DNA of 64,000 nt from assembly GCA_963720785.1 (NCBI GenBank), contig CAVRGQ010000004.1, positions 62,001-126,000 of the forward strand, read 5' to 3'. This document shows positions 24,643 through 33,723 of this stretch, in pieces. The notes under the pieces are model-generated. The model had not been told where the DNA came from. It saw nothing but the letters and a program-made list of their open reading frames with translations, and searched no databases. This stretch comes from CAVRGQ01 sp963720785 (lineage in GTDB: Bacteria; Actinomycetota; Acidimicrobiia; IMCC26256; DASPTH01). Made by a program: the position numbers and the translations under genes. Positions within the stretch are counted from its first letter, which is position 1. Each line of letters starts with the position of its first letter.

Positions 24643-25877
24643 GGGCGCGAGAGTACGAGCTGCGCGACGTCGAGGTAGCCGGTCGCGAAGCCGGCCTCGC
24701 AGTACGCGAGGTAGAAGTCCCACATGCGGCGGAACCGCTGGTCGAAGCCGAGGGCGTCGACCTCGCACTCGTGGGCGTCGAAGCGTGTGCGCCACTCGCG
24801 CAAGGTGGCCGCATAGTCCTGTCCGAACGCCGCGGTGTCGACCACCCGGAGACCGGTGTGCTTGGCGACGACGTCGTCGATCGCGTCGAGCGACGGCAGT
24901 GCGCCACCCGGGAAGATGTACTTGTGGATCCACGTGTACTGGTCGCGCGTGGCGAGCATGCGGTCGTGCTCCAGGAGGATCGCCTGGATCCCGACCCGTC
25001 CGCCGGGCGCGAGGACCCGCTCGAGCGACGAGAAGTACGCCGGCCAGTACTGCTCGCCGACGGCCTCGATCATCTCCACGCTCACGACGGCGTCGTAGCG
25101 GCCGTCGATCTCGCGATAGTCGCAGATGCGGATGTCGACGCGGCCCGCCACCCCGGCAGCCTCGACGCGCTGCTGGGCGAGCGCGGCCTGCTCCACCGAC
25201 AACGTGATCGTGGTGACCGTGGCACCGCGTTGCGCGGCGCGGATCGCGAGTGCTCCCCAACCGGTGCCGATCTCGAGCACCTTCGTGCCGAGCCCCACCC
25301 CGGTGGCGTCGAGGAGGCGGTCGACCTTGCCGGCCTGCGCCTGCTCGAGCGTGTCGCCGGGCTCGAACCACGCCGACGAGTACGTCATCGACTCGTCGAG
25401 GAACAGCGCAAACAGATCGTTGGAGAGGTCGTAGTGACGCGCGATGTTGCGACGCGCGCCGACCAAGGTGTTGCGCTCGCGACTCGGCTGGTGCTGCACG
25501 TAGAAGTGCCGCAGGCGCTGCATCCACTGCGGCACGAGCACCGTGAGTCGGCGGGCGAAGGGCGTGAGCACGGCGGCGGGGTCGTCGGCGTCCCAGTCGC
25601 CGGCCATGAAGGCCTCGCCGAAGCCGACCAGCCCGAGCGCACCGGTGCGGCGGAAGAAGTCGTCGGAGCGCACGTGCATCACCGGTGAGTCGGGGCCCCC
25701 GGCACCGAGCACGATGCCGTCGGGCAGCACCGCGCGCACCGGCATCCGTCGCACGGCCCGGTGGAACAGGAAGCGGGCGATCGCGGTGTGGACCGGGCGG
25801 TCGGGCGCGGGCCCGACCGTGGTCCAGGGCCCGACCGGCGCGGGGGCGGGTTGCTGCTCGTGGACGGCCGCGGTCAT
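24639..25877 (-). CDS. Cyclopropane-fatty-acyl-phospholipid synthase family methyltransferase
   Basis: 412 residues. The N-terminal third (VHTAIARFLFHRAVRRMPVR, later GFGEAFMAGDWDADDPAAVL) matches the membrane-binding domain of Cfa. RRNIARHYDLSNDLFALFLD with SMTYSSAWFEPGDTLEQAQ is the highly conserved lipid-site region. SAM motif I is KVLEIGTGWGALAIRAAQRG. It methylates unsaturated acyl chains to cyclopropane, 10-methyl or 10-methylene/furan precursors. Together with the upstream FAD protein and DUF1365 protein it forms a trio common in bacteria with modified membrane lipids. Start overlaps the DUF1365 stop (ATGA). Confidence 0.92.
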   Translation of the reverse strand: MTAAVHEQQPAPAPVGPWTTVGPAPDRPVHTAIARFLFHRAVRRMPVRAVLPDGIVLGAGGPDSPVMHVRSDDFFRRTGALGLVGFGEAFMAGDWDADDPAAVLTPFARRLTVLVPQWMQRLRHFYVQHQPSRERNTLVGARRNIARHYDLSNDLFALFLDESMTYSSAWFEPGDTLEQAQAGKVDRLLDATGVGLGTKVLEIGTGWGALAIRAAQRGATVTTITLSVEQAALAQQRVEAAGVAGRVDIRICDYREIDGRYDAVVSVEMIEAVGEQYWPAYFSSLERVLAPGGRVGIQAILLEHDRMLATRDQYTWIHKYIFPGGALPSLDAIDDVVAKHTGLRVVDTAAFGQDYAATLREWRTRFDAHECEVDALGFDQRFRRMWDFYLAYCEAGFATGYLDVAQLVLSRP

Positions 25878-26608
25878 TGCACTCCCTCCTGTGCGAGGTA
25901 CGGGGGCCGCGCCACGACGGGAACCCGTCGGAACCAGAGTCGCAGCCCCTCGAATCGGATCAGGGCCATCACCCGGTGGCTCGCCAGGGGCCGACGCAGG
26001 GCCTGGGCGAGCACCGATCTCGCGGCATTCTCGCGCTTTCCGGCGACACGCGCACCGAACACCGACCGATCACCCCGTCGCAGCACGACGGAGACGTCGA
26101 CCTTCTCGCCGGGCGGCGGGCACCGGAGCTCGTAGCGACCGTCGACCTCGAAGAACGGTGAGACGTAGAACACCTTGTCGACACCGCCGCGGCCGGCCGC
26201 ATCGGGACGCACCAGGTAGCAGTGCCGCTCGCCGTGCGTGTTGTGCACCTCGGCGACGATGGCCCGGAGCTCACCGGTGGACCCGTGGCACCAGTAGACG
26301 CTGAGGGGGTTGAAGACGTAGCCGATCGAGCGCGCGTTCGTGAGCACGAAGACCGGCCCGCCCTCGAGGTCGACGCCTTCGGTCGCCAGGTAGGCGTCGA
26401 CGTTCTCGCGCCACGACTGCCGAGGGTCACCGAGGTGGTCTCGAGCCTCGAAGCTCGCGAGCCAACGCAGGCCGCGCGGCAACACCGGAACCGAATCGAG
26501 GTCGAGCAGCCACATCGAGTGCGAGTACCGGAACCCGTGGAGCACCCGCTCCGTACGACCGTGCGCGACCCGGACGTGGTACTGCGCGGGCGTGACCGCA
26601 CCGTTCAC
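25874..26608 (-). CDS. DUF1365 family protein
   Basis: 244 residues from GTG 26608, overlapping the stop of the FAD gene (GTGA). Conserved segments: HGFRYSHSMWLLDLDSVP, SIGYVFNPLSVYWCHGSTGE, VAEVHNTHGERHCYLVRPD and KVFYVSPFFEVDGRYELRC, the usual core of the family (YVFNPLS-Y and F-VSPF). No signal peptide; membrane association is possible. The family has no settled activity but is nearly always beside a Cfa-like methyltransferase and an FAD amine-oxidase-like protein, as here, and is thought to act on acyl lipids. Confidence 0.9.
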   Translation of the reverse strand: MNGAVTPAQYHVRVAHGRTERVLHGFRYSHSMWLLDLDSVPVLPRGLRWLASFEARDHLGDPRQSWRENVDAYLATEGVDLEGGPVFVLTNARSIGYVFNPLSVYWCHGSTGELRAIVAEVHNTHGERHCYLVRPDAAGRGGVDKVFYVSPFFEVDGRYELRCPPPGEKVDVSVVLRRGDRSVFGARVAGKRENAARSVLAQALRRPLASHRVMALIRFEGLRLWFRRVPVVARPPYLAQEGVQ

Positions 26609-27918
26609 CAGCCACACCCCAGCGATTCCGCGGCGCGCACGCCCGACGCGCACCCGTCTTCGTGGAAGCCCCACCCCTGCCAGGCGCCGGCGAACGCGAG
26701 GGTGCCGTCGTTCAGTGCGGCGAGATCGGCCTGCGCGCGCACCGATGCCTCGGTGTACACGGGGTGCCGGTAGGTCATGCGGGCGAGCACGCGATCCTCG
26801 GGCACGCGGCCGTCGGCGTTGAGCGTGACCACGTAGTCGACCGGCTCGTCGATGCGGTGCAGGCGGTTCATGTGGTAGCTGACGCGCACGTTCGCGGCCT
26901 GTGCGCTGCACGCCTCGAGCAGGTAGTTCCACGACGCGCGTGCCCGCGGCGCCCGCGGCAGCATCGATGCGTCGGTGTGGAGGATGGTCTCGTTGGTGGA
27001 CACCCCGAACGCACCCAACGCCGCGACCTCCGCCGGAGTGGGGTCGGCGAGGAGCGCGAGCGCCTGGTCGGCGTGGGTGGCGACCACCGCGGCGTCGAAC
27101 GCGCGCACGTCGTCGGCGTCGTCGTGCACCGCCACTCCGCCCACTCCGCCCACTCCGCCACCGGCGCGACGCCGTACCGAGCGCACCGGAGTGGAGAGCT
27201 CGGTCGCGCTGAGCTCCTTCGCGGCGCGCTCCACGTAGCTGCGCGACCCGCCGACGACCGTGCGCCACTGCGGCGAGCCCTTCACCGAGAGGGCGCCGTG
27301 ATGCTCGAGGAACGTGAACAACGAGCGGGCGGGGTACTCGAGCGCGGTGTCGGGCGGGCACGACCACACGCACGACACGAGCGGCACCATGAAGTGGCCG
27401 GTGAAGTAGTGGGAGTACCGCCCGGCGCGTAGGAACTCGCCGAGGGTCACGATGTGACCGTCGGCCGGGTCGGGGCCGGCGAGGATGCGCCGCGCGGCGC
27501 GGTGGAACTTCTTCACCTCGACGAGCATGCCCAGGAAGCGCGGGTCGATCACGTTGCCGGCGCGCGCGAACACGCCGCCAATGCCGCGTGCACCCGCGTA
27601 CTCCAGGCCGCAGCCCTCGCAGCGCACCGACATGCTCATGTCGGTGGGGCGGGTCTCGACGCCCAACTCGGCGAACAGGCGCAGGAGGTTCGGGTACGTG
27701 GCGTCGTTGTGCACGATGAACCCGGAGTCGATCGGGATCACGCGCTCGTCGGGGGTGAGGACGTCGTGGGTGTGCGCGTGGCCACCGAGGCGCGGCTCCG
27801 CCTCGTAGAGGGTCACGTCGTAGCGCTGCTGCAGCAGGTACGCGGCGGTCAGGCCGGACACCCCGGCTCCGATCACGGCGACGCTCGGGCGGACCGCCTG
27901 GTGGTTCCAGCGATCCAC
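26605..27918 (-). CDS. FAD-dependent amine-oxidoreductase-like protein (lipid-modification operon)
   Basis: 437 residues from GTG 27918, preceded by AGGAGGAG. The N-terminus SVAVIGAGVSGLTAAYLLQQ is a dinucleotide-binding motif, with the ribose Glu in LYEAEPRLGGHAHTHDV. VPIDSGFIVHNDATYPNLLR's neighbourhood and WSCPPDTALEYPARSLFTFL are typical of the NAD/FAD-binding protein that accompanies DUF1365 and Cfa genes. The C-terminal end FAGAWQGWGFHEDGCASGVR is the second FAD segment. Proposed to dehydrogenate or reduce the acyl chain before or after methylation; related proteins work in 10-methyl-stearate formation. Two nt separate it from the hydrolase upstream. Confidence 0.88.
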   Translation of the reverse strand: MDRWNHQAVRPSVAVIGAGVSGLTAAYLLQQRYDVTLYEAEPRLGGHAHTHDVLTPDERVIPIDSGFIVHNDATYPNLLRLFAELGVETRPTDMSMSVRCEGCGLEYAGARGIGGVFARAGNVIDPRFLGMLVEVKKFHRAARRILAGPDPADGHIVTLGEFLRAGRYSHYFTGHFMVPLVSCVWSCPPDTALEYPARSLFTFLEHHGALSVKGSPQWRTVVGGSRSYVERAAKELSATELSTPVRSVRRRAGGGVGGVGGVAVHDDADDVRAFDAAVVATHADQALALLADPTPAEVAALGAFGVSTNETILHTDASMLPRAPRARASWNYLLEACSAQAANVRVSYHMNRLHRIDEPVDYVVTLNADGRVPEDRVLARMTYRHPVYTEASVRAQADLAALNDGTLAFAGAWQGWGFHEDGCASGVRAAESLGCGW

Positions 27919-27920
27919 GG

Positions 27921-28622
27921 TCAGTCTCCTCCTGGCGAACACGACATGCACCCAACATCGACCGCGAGGCTGATGGGGTGGTCGAGCGACTCGCCGGCCG
28001 CGATGGCGGCGACGAATTCGGTGGCGAGGCGGTGCCACACGCCGGAGCGCAGGACCATGCCGTGGCCGCTGCGGGGCACGCGCAGGCAGGCGGTCCCGGT
28101 GGTGACGCCGACGCTGCGCGCCGCGAACTGCGCGGACAGCGAGCCGCTCGTGGTCATGTCGCGGGTGCCGTGCAGGATCGCGAGCGCGCGCCCGGCGAGT
28201 TGGTCGACGGGTTCGCCCTCGGGGAGCCACGGCGCGAGCGCGACGACGCCCCGCACGTTCGCGGCGCCGGCCGCGCGCACCGCGGCGCGCCCACCCATCG
28301 AGTGGCCCAGCAGCACGACGGGCATGGCGCCGAACCGTGCGGTGAGTTCCCCGAGCGCGTGGTCGACGTCGGCGAGGGCGTCGGCGCCGTCGCCGTTCCA
28401 GCCGCGCACCCGGTACTGCAGCCGCGCCACGGCGGCCTCGGGCAAGCGCTTCGCGATGTCGCGGGCGAAGGGGTACATGCGGCGGACCGCGAGGTGGCGC
28501 GACTCGACCGGCTCGCGGCTGCGCTCGCGACCCCCGTGCAGCACGAGGACGACGGCCTGGGGGACAACGCCGGCCCTCGAGACGTGGACGTCGAGCGCGG
28601 GGGTGGTGGGGCTTGCGTTCAC
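27921..28622 (-). CDS. Alpha/beta-hydrolase
   Basis: 233 residues from GTG 28622. AVVLVLHGGRERSREPVESR carries the HG oxyanion region, VVLLGHSMGGRAAVRAAG (about 104-121) the GHSMG nucleophile elbow, ILHGTRDMTTS the acid, and VPRSGHGMVLRSGVWHRLA the His. Short and single-domain; no signal peptide. Its stop lies 2 nt before the FAD gene start, so it is probably the first gene of the five-gene lipid operon. It may hydrolyse an acyl ester or thioester. About 190 nt of divergent promoter region separate it from the NAD-binding gene at 28812. Confidence 0.82.
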   Translation of the reverse strand: MNASPTTPALDVHVSRAGVVPQAVVLVLHGGRERSREPVESRHLAVRRMYPFARDIAKRLPEAAVARLQYRVRGWNGDGADALADVDHALGELTARFGAMPVVLLGHSMGGRAAVRAAGAANVRGVVALAPWLPEGEPVDQLAGRALAILHGTRDMTTSGSLSAQFAARSVGVTTGTACLRVPRSGHGMVLRSGVWHRLATEFVAAIAAGESLDHPISLAVDVGCMSCSPGGD

Positions 28623-28811
28623 TCGGCGGCGATCTCCGGGTCGGCGTATCGGGGAAGGGTCGGCAGGTCGGTGGTGGGCGTTCTGGGCGCTCTCGTACGG
28701 TGCTTCGTCGCCGGGCCCCGGTCCGGATGCGAACCCGCAGGGGATCGTCAGATGTTCCCCAAATGGGACCGGAGAGGAACACAATGCCCCACGCGGGGGT
28801 TCGAGAGGCAT

Positions 28812-30268
28812 GTGAACCTCACCGTCGTCGGCGCCACCGGGTTCGTCGGCCGTCTCCTCGTGCCCCATCTCGCCGCCGCCGACCATCGGGTGACCGCGGT
28901 GGCGCGTCGCCTCCCCGCCGACCTCGAAGCCGGCGGAGCAACCGATCCCTCCGTGCAGGCACTCGCCGTCGACGTGGGCGACGAGGACGCGGTGACCGCC
29001 GCGCTCGAAGGTCGCGACGCGGCCTTCTACCTCGTGCACTCCATGGCCGGCAACGACTTCCGGGCGCGCGACCTCGAACTGGCCACCGCCTTCGGCCGGG
29101 CCGCGGCGCGCGCCGGGGTCGGCCGGATCGTCTACCTCGGCGCGCTCGGCGACGACCCCAGCTCGGAGCACCTGGTGAGCCGCCAGGAGGTGGGCACCGC
29201 CCTCGGGGCCGCCGGCGTGCCCGTCGTGGAGCTCCGGGCCGCGGTGGTCATCGGCTCGGGCAGCATCTCCTTCGAGATGCTGCGGTACCTCACCGAGCGG
29301 CTGCCCTTCATGGTGTGCCCCCGTTGGGTGCACACGAAGCTCCAGCCGATCGCGGCGCGCGACCTGCTCACGTACCTCGAACGGTCGCTCACCGTGGCGC
29401 CCGGCGTCTACGAGATCGGCGGCGCCGAGGTCACCACCTACCGCGAGATGATTGCGGCCTATGCCCGCGCCCGCGGGCTGCGGCCCCGCCTGATCGTCGA
29501 CGTGCCCTATCTCACGCCGCGGTTGTCGTCGTACTGGGTGGATCTCGTCACCCCCGTCGACCGGCGCATCAGCCACGCGCTGATCGACAGCCTGGTCACC
29601 GAGGTGGTGGTCCGCGACCCCGACCACACCGCGAGCGAGTTCGGCATCGAGCCGGTGTCGCTCAGCGAGGCGATCCGCCAGGCGCTCGACGACCAGGAGA
29701 CTGCGCTCGCGCGCAACCTGTTCACCTGCCCCGAGGGCCTCCACGACGGCGTGTACTCGACCAACGTCACCGCCGCGATCGGGCCGGCCACGCACGAGGC
29801 CGTGCGGGCGGAGCTCGGCGAGGTCGGCGGACGCTACGACTGGTACGGCGTCGCCCGCGGCTGGCGGTTCCGGGTGCTGCTCGGCCGGCTCTTCGGTGAG
29901 CGGTTCCTGCTGCGCCGCGCGCCGCGCGCGACGACGACGGCCCCGTCGGAACGCTGGCCCCGGGGACCCCGGTCGACTGGTGGACCGTGGCCCGCCACAC
30001 CGAGGACGAACTCGTGCTGCGCGGCGAAGGCTGGTTCGCGGGCGAGGCGCTCCTCGGGTACCGGGTCGACGGCGACGCCGTGCTCCAAGTGGGGGCGCTG
30101 CGCACCAAGGGCGTGCCGGGCTTCCTCTACTGGAAGCTGCTCACGCCCGTGCACCACCTCGTGTTCCGCCTGATGGCCGAGCGGCGCGCCGCACCCCGCC
30201 GCGGGGATCCCGGTTTCCGGCTGGGAAGTGACACCGACGCTCCTGCTAGCATCTCCCCTCTCAGGTGA
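28812..30268 (+). CDS. NAD(P)-binding protein with DUF2867 C-terminal domain, frameshifted
   Basis: From GTG 28812 (GAGAGG upstream) the protein begins NLTVVGATGFVGRLLVPHLA, an atypical SDR fold of the NmrA/YtfG kind. Conserved: AAFYLVHSMAGNDFRARD, IVYLGALGDDPSSEHLVSRQ and VELRAAVVIGSGSISFEMLR. The C-terminal DUF2867 domain starts near residue 330 (GGRYDWYGVARGWRFR). Near 29930 the frame shifts by one base, then continues VDWWTVARHTEDELVLRGEG and PGFLYWKLLTPVHHLVFRLM to a TGA at 30266-30268. Corrected length about 485 residues. Possibly a reductase linked to the divergent lipid operon; substrate unknown. Confidence 0.78.
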
Positions 30269-30275
30269 GCCTCGA

Positions 30276-30348
30276 GCCCCCATCGTCTAGTGGCCTAGGA
30301 CGCCGCCCTTTCAAGGCGGTAACGGGGATTCGAACTCCCCTGGGGGCA
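30276..30348 (+). tRNA. tRNA-Glu (anticodon TTC)
   Basis: Acceptor GCCCCCA (30276-30282) pairs with TGGGGGC (30341-30347), discriminator A. Anticodon stem CCGCC/GGCGG encloses loop CTTTCAA, anticodon TTC. T-arm GGGGATTCGAACTCCCC is perfect. CCA is not encoded. It begins 8 nt after the upstream protein gene stop. Confidence 0.97.
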
Positions 30349-30372
30349 CAGCAAGTGGCACGAACAACATCT

Positions 30373-30447
30373 GGTCCTGTGGTGCAGTTTGGAGTGCACG
30401 CCGCCCTGTCAAGGCGGAGGCCGCGGGTTCAAATCCCGTCAGGACCG
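30373..30447 (+). tRNA. tRNA-Asp (anticodon GTC)
   Basis: Acceptor GGTCCTG (30373-30379) pairs with CAGGACC (30440-30446), discriminator G. Anticodon stem CCGCC/GGCGG with loop CTGTCAA gives anticodon GTC. T-arm CGGGTTCAAATCCCG. CCA not encoded. Confidence 0.97.
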
Positions 30448-30509
30448 CTGGAGAGGCCAACCTCGGCGTCGAGACCATCGACCCGGGGCGCGAGTGGGCG
30501 TCTCCGCCC

Positions 30510-30582
30510 GGCCGGGTAGCTCAGTCGGCAGAGCACGCGCCTGAAAAGCGCGGGGTCACCGGATCGACGCCGGTCCCGGCCA
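30510..30582 (+). tRNA. tRNA-Phe (anticodon GAA)
   Basis: Acceptor GGCCGGG (30510-30516) pairs with CCCGGCC (30575-30581), discriminator A. D-stem GCTC/GAGC; anticodon stem CGCGC/GCGCG with loop CTGAAAA gives GAA. The T-loop reads ATCGACG inside ACCGG/CCGGT, so the first base is A rather than the usual T. Confidence 0.95.
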
Positions 30583-30613
30583 CACGACACGAAGTTCCAG
30601 ACCGTGTACGCAC

Positions 30614-30655
30614 ACGACCCGGGCACGCCTCCGCGGAGGACGGCGCCCGGGTCGT
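30614..30655 (+). terminator. Hairpin after the tRNA cluster
   Basis: ACGACCCGGGC (30614-30624) pairs perfectly with GCCCGGGTCGT (30645-30655); inside, CCTCC and GGAGG form a second short stem. It lies 31 nt after tRNA-Phe and ahead of the convergent bldC gene. Confidence 0.7.
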
Positions 30656-30739
30656 TGCAATTCTGGGAGTTGCGCCCCGAGGTCGCGGGCGACGGCGGTG
30701 CCGCCCGCGGCCGCCGGAAGCGGGGCGCAGGGCTCGAGC

Positions 30740-30952
30740 TCAGAGCTGTTCGGACTCGTCGACCTGCTCGAGGAACTTCTGGATCTCCGACGCCTTGAAC
30801 CGGCGGTGGCCGCCGAGCGTGCGGATGGCCGAGATCTTGCCCGCCCGCGCCCAACGGGTGACGGTCTTCGGGTTCACGCGGAACATGGCTGCCACCTCGG
30901 AAGGGGTGAGCAGCTGCTCGGGATCCGGGGTGGGGTTCTGGTTCGTCGGCAT
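30740..30952 (-). CDS. bldC: BldC-family MerR-like transcriptional regulator
   Basis: 70 residues: a single winged helix-turn-helix. LLTPSEVAAMFRVNPKTVTR, then WARAGKISAIRTLGGHRRFK, is near-identical in pattern to Streptomyces BldC (LLTPAEVATMFRVDPKTVTR and RTLGGHRRY). BldC binds direct repeats cooperatively and times vegetative and developmental genes; here it probably has a general regulatory role. It is transcribed alone, after purM and in the same direction with 117 nt between. Confidence 0.93.
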   Translation of the reverse strand: MPTNQNPTPDPEQLLTPSEVAAMFRVNPKTVTRWARAGKISAIRTLGGHRRFKASEIQKFLEQVDESEQL

Positions 30953-31069
30953 GTGGGGGCCTCGCGATCAACTCGGGATCCGCCCCGGGAGAGCAGGGCA
31001 GGATCATGCGCGTTCATGAAGTTTAGCAGCATCCGTCCGATTTCGGCCAGGCCCCCGCCGGCAGATCGG

Positions 31070-32128
31070 TCAGCCCGAGAGCGTGACCTTTCCGTGACCG
31101 TCGACGATCTCGCCCACGATCTCCGATTCGTGACCCGCTGCGCGTAACACATCTAGGGTAGCGAATCTGTCGGCAAACGGCACGACACAGAGCATTCCCA
31201 ACCCCAGGTTGAAAACATGCGCCATTTCGACGTCGTCGACGCCGCCGGCCTCCTGGATCTCCCCGAAGATGCGCGGCACCTCCCAGGTGCCCCGCCGGAC
31301 CACCGCACCGCAGTGCCCAGGGAGCACCCGCGCCAGGTTGTCGGGGATGCCGCCGCCCGTCACGTGGGCGAACGCGTGCACCTCGACCTTCTCGCGCAGA
31401 TGACGCATCGCCGGCGCATAGATCACGCTGGGGCGCAGCAGCTCGTCACCAAGTGAGTGGTGCGCGCCCTTCCATGCCGCGTCGTCGATGCGCCGCCCGG
31501 CGCGATCGAGCAGCGCGCGACGTGCGAGCGAGTAGCCGTTGCAGCGCAGCCCCGGACTCGCCATGCCGATCACCACGTCGCCGGGCTCGATCTTGGCGGG
31601 AAGCACGCGCGCGCGTTCGATGATGCCGACCGCGAAGCCCACGAGGTCGAACTCGCCCGGCTCCATGAGGTCGGGGTGCTCCGACATCTCGCCACCGAGC
31701 AGTGCGCACCCGGCCTGGCGACACCCGTGCGCGACCCCGGCGACGATGTCGTCGACGATCTCGGGCACGAGCTTGCCGATGGAGATGTAGTCGAGGAAGA
31801 ACAGCGGCTCGGCGCCCTGCACCGCGATGTCGTCGACCGACATCGCGACGAGGTCGATGCCGATGGTGTCGTAGCGACCGGTGAGCCGGGCGATCATCGA
31901 CTTGGTGCCGACGCCGTCGGTGGACGACACGAGCAGCGGATCGCGCAGACCGTGCGGGTCGAGCGAGAACAGCCCGCCGAACCCGCCGATGTCGCCGACG
32001 ACCTCCGGACGGAACGTGGAGCGCACGTGCTTCTTGATGCGCTCCACCGCGAGCTCGCCGGCGGCGATGTCGACGCCGGCCTGCGCGTAGGTGAGCGGAT
32101 CGTCACCGCCGCGATCGGGCCGGCTCAT
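31070..32128 (-). CDS. purM: Phosphoribosylformylglycinamidine cyclo-ligase (AIR synthase)
   Basis: 352 residues, usual length. TYAQAGVDIAAGELAVERIK opens the protein; SSTDGVGTKSMIARLTGRYD, VAMSVDDIAVQGAEPLFFLD and GCALLGGEMSEHPDLMEPGE are hallmark ATP- and FGAM-binding segments of the PurM/PurL fold, and AFAHVTGGGIPDNLARVLP lies in the C-terminal domain. Catalyses ATP-dependent ring closure of FGAM to AIR, step 5 of purine synthesis. ATG 32128 overlaps the purF stop (ATGA), so it is coupled to purF. Confidence 0.97.
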   Translation of the reverse strand: MSRPDRGGDDPLTYAQAGVDIAAGELAVERIKKHVRSTFRPEVVGDIGGFGGLFSLDPHGLRDPLLVSSTDGVGTKSMIARLTGRYDTIGIDLVAMSVDDIAVQGAEPLFFLDYISIGKLVPEIVDDIVAGVAHGCRQAGCALLGGEMSEHPDLMEPGEFDLVGFAVGIIERARVLPAKIEPGDVVIGMASPGLRCNGYSLARRALLDRAGRRIDDAAWKGAHHSLGDELLRPSVIYAPAMRHLREKVEVHAFAHVTGGGIPDNLARVLPGHCGAVVRRGTWEVPRIFGEIQEAGGVDDVEMAHVFNLGLGMLCVVPFADRFATLDVLRAAGHESEIVGEIVDGHGKVTLSG

Positions 32129-33623
32129 GCGCCGGTGGGGGCGATGCTCGCGCCGGTGGGGAGGTCCTCGAGCGCGTGCTTCGAGTCGGTGAAGGGCACC
32201 GGCACCGGGTAGACGCCCGACAGGCACGCGGTGCAGAAGGAGTCGGGTGACGCGCCGGTGGCGACGGTGAGCCGGTCGAGCTCGAGGTAGGCGAGTGAGT
32301 CGACGCCGAGGAAGTCGCGGATCTCCCCGACCGACATGTCGGCGGCGAGCAGTTCGGAGCGGCTCCCGGTGTCCATGCCGTAGGAGCACGGCCACTTGTA
32401 CGGCGGTGACGACACGCGGAAGTGCACCTCGACCGCGCCGGCCTCGCGCAGCATCTGCACGACCTGGCGGGTGGTGGTGCCCCGCACGATGGAGTCGTCG
32501 ACGACCACCAGCCGCTTGCCGCGGATGTTCTCCACGAGGGGGTTGAGCTTGACCCGCACTCCCTGGCCGCGCTGCTTCTGGCTGGGCTGGATGAACGTGC
32601 GGCCGACGTAGCGGTTCTTCACCAGGCCGTCGCCGTAGGGAACGCCCGACGCGGCGCGCGTAGCCCTGCGCCGCGGGGATGCCCGACTCGGGTACTGGCA
32701 TCACCATGTCGGCCTGCACCGGCGCCTGGCGCGCGAGCGCCTCACCCATGCGCTGGCGCGCCCGCGTGCACGCTGTGCCCGTAGAGGTTGGTGTCGGGAC
32801 GGGCGAAGTACACGAACTCGAACAGGCAGAGCTTCGGGTCGGCCTCCGCGAACCGGATGCCGCCGTGCAGACCGGTGGCGTCGATCACGATCATCTCGCC
32901 CGGCTCGACCTCGCGCACGAAGTGCGCCTCGACGATGTCGAGCGCGGCGCTCTCGCTCGCGAGCACCCAGCCACCGTCGGGGAGGCGCCCGAGCACGAGC
33001 GGCCAGAACCCGTGCGGATCGCGCACGCCCACGAGGTGGGCCTCGTCCATCAGCACGAAGGAGAACCCACCGGCGAGACGCGGCAGCACGCGCTCGAGCG
33101 CGTGCACGAGGTCGCGACCGTCGGAGCGCGGCTCCGCCTCGTACTCGGCGGCGATGATCTCGGCGACGAGCGCGGAGTCGGTGGTGGAGTCGATCTCGTC
33201 GCGCTGGTCGGTGATCCCCGGCATCCCGGGCAGCATGCCGAGTTGCTGTGCGAGCTCCACCGTGTTGGTGAGGTTGCCGTTGTGCGCGAGCGCGAAGCCT
33301 GCGTCGCCCACCGAGCGGTAGATCGGCTGCGCGTTGCGCCAACTGCTCGAACCGGTCGTGGAGTAGCGGACGTGCCCGATCGACAGGTGTCCCTGCAACG
33401 GCGCGAGGGTGCGCTCGTCGAACACCTGGGCGACGAGGCCCATGTCCTTGGAGACGGTGATGGTGGAGCCGTCACTCACCGCGATCCCGGCCGACTCCTG
33501 CCCCCGGTGCTGCAGGGCGTAGAGGCCGAGATAGGTGAGGTTCGCCACGTGCTGTCCCGGTGCGTACACACCGAAGACACCACAGGCGTGGCCGGGCTTC
33601 CGATCCGGATCCGCGCTGATCAC
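32125..33623 (-). CDS. purF: Amidophosphoribosyltransferase, with two frameshifts
   Basis: GTG 33623 gives MISADPDRKPGHA, a short propeptide removed to expose the catalytic cysteine of CGVFGVYAPG. The glutaminase domain is intact (LYALQHRGQESAGIAVSDG, SIGHVRYSTTG, LAHNGNLTNT). Near 32762 the frame changes by one base to RMGEALARQAPVQADMVMPV, with PESGIPAAQGYA. Near 32660 it changes again to KNRYVGRTFIQPSQKQRG, then the PRPP loop VVVDDSIVRGTTTRQVVQML. With both corrected it is a normal 499-residue PurF, the first committed enzyme of purine synthesis. An essential gene broken twice in unconnected GC runs points to sequencing error. Confidence 0.92.
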
Positions 33624-33723
33624 GTGCCTGAGTATCCCATAGGAAGAGGTTCCAACCCGTACGTAGTGCCGCGTGTTCCGGCGGGAACGGAGTGAGCGGA
33701 CGCGAGCGAGGGCGGCAAGGAGG

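Noticed and set aside
30276..30582. An integrative element using the tRNA genes as attachment site
   Set aside because: No tRNA 3'-end duplication, integrase or change in gene style is seen on either side of the tRNA cluster; the flanks are housekeeping genes.
32125..33623. purF as a pseudogene
   Set aside because: Every catalytic segment is present across three frames and neighbouring essential genes show the same kind of one-base break, so sequence error is the simpler reading.
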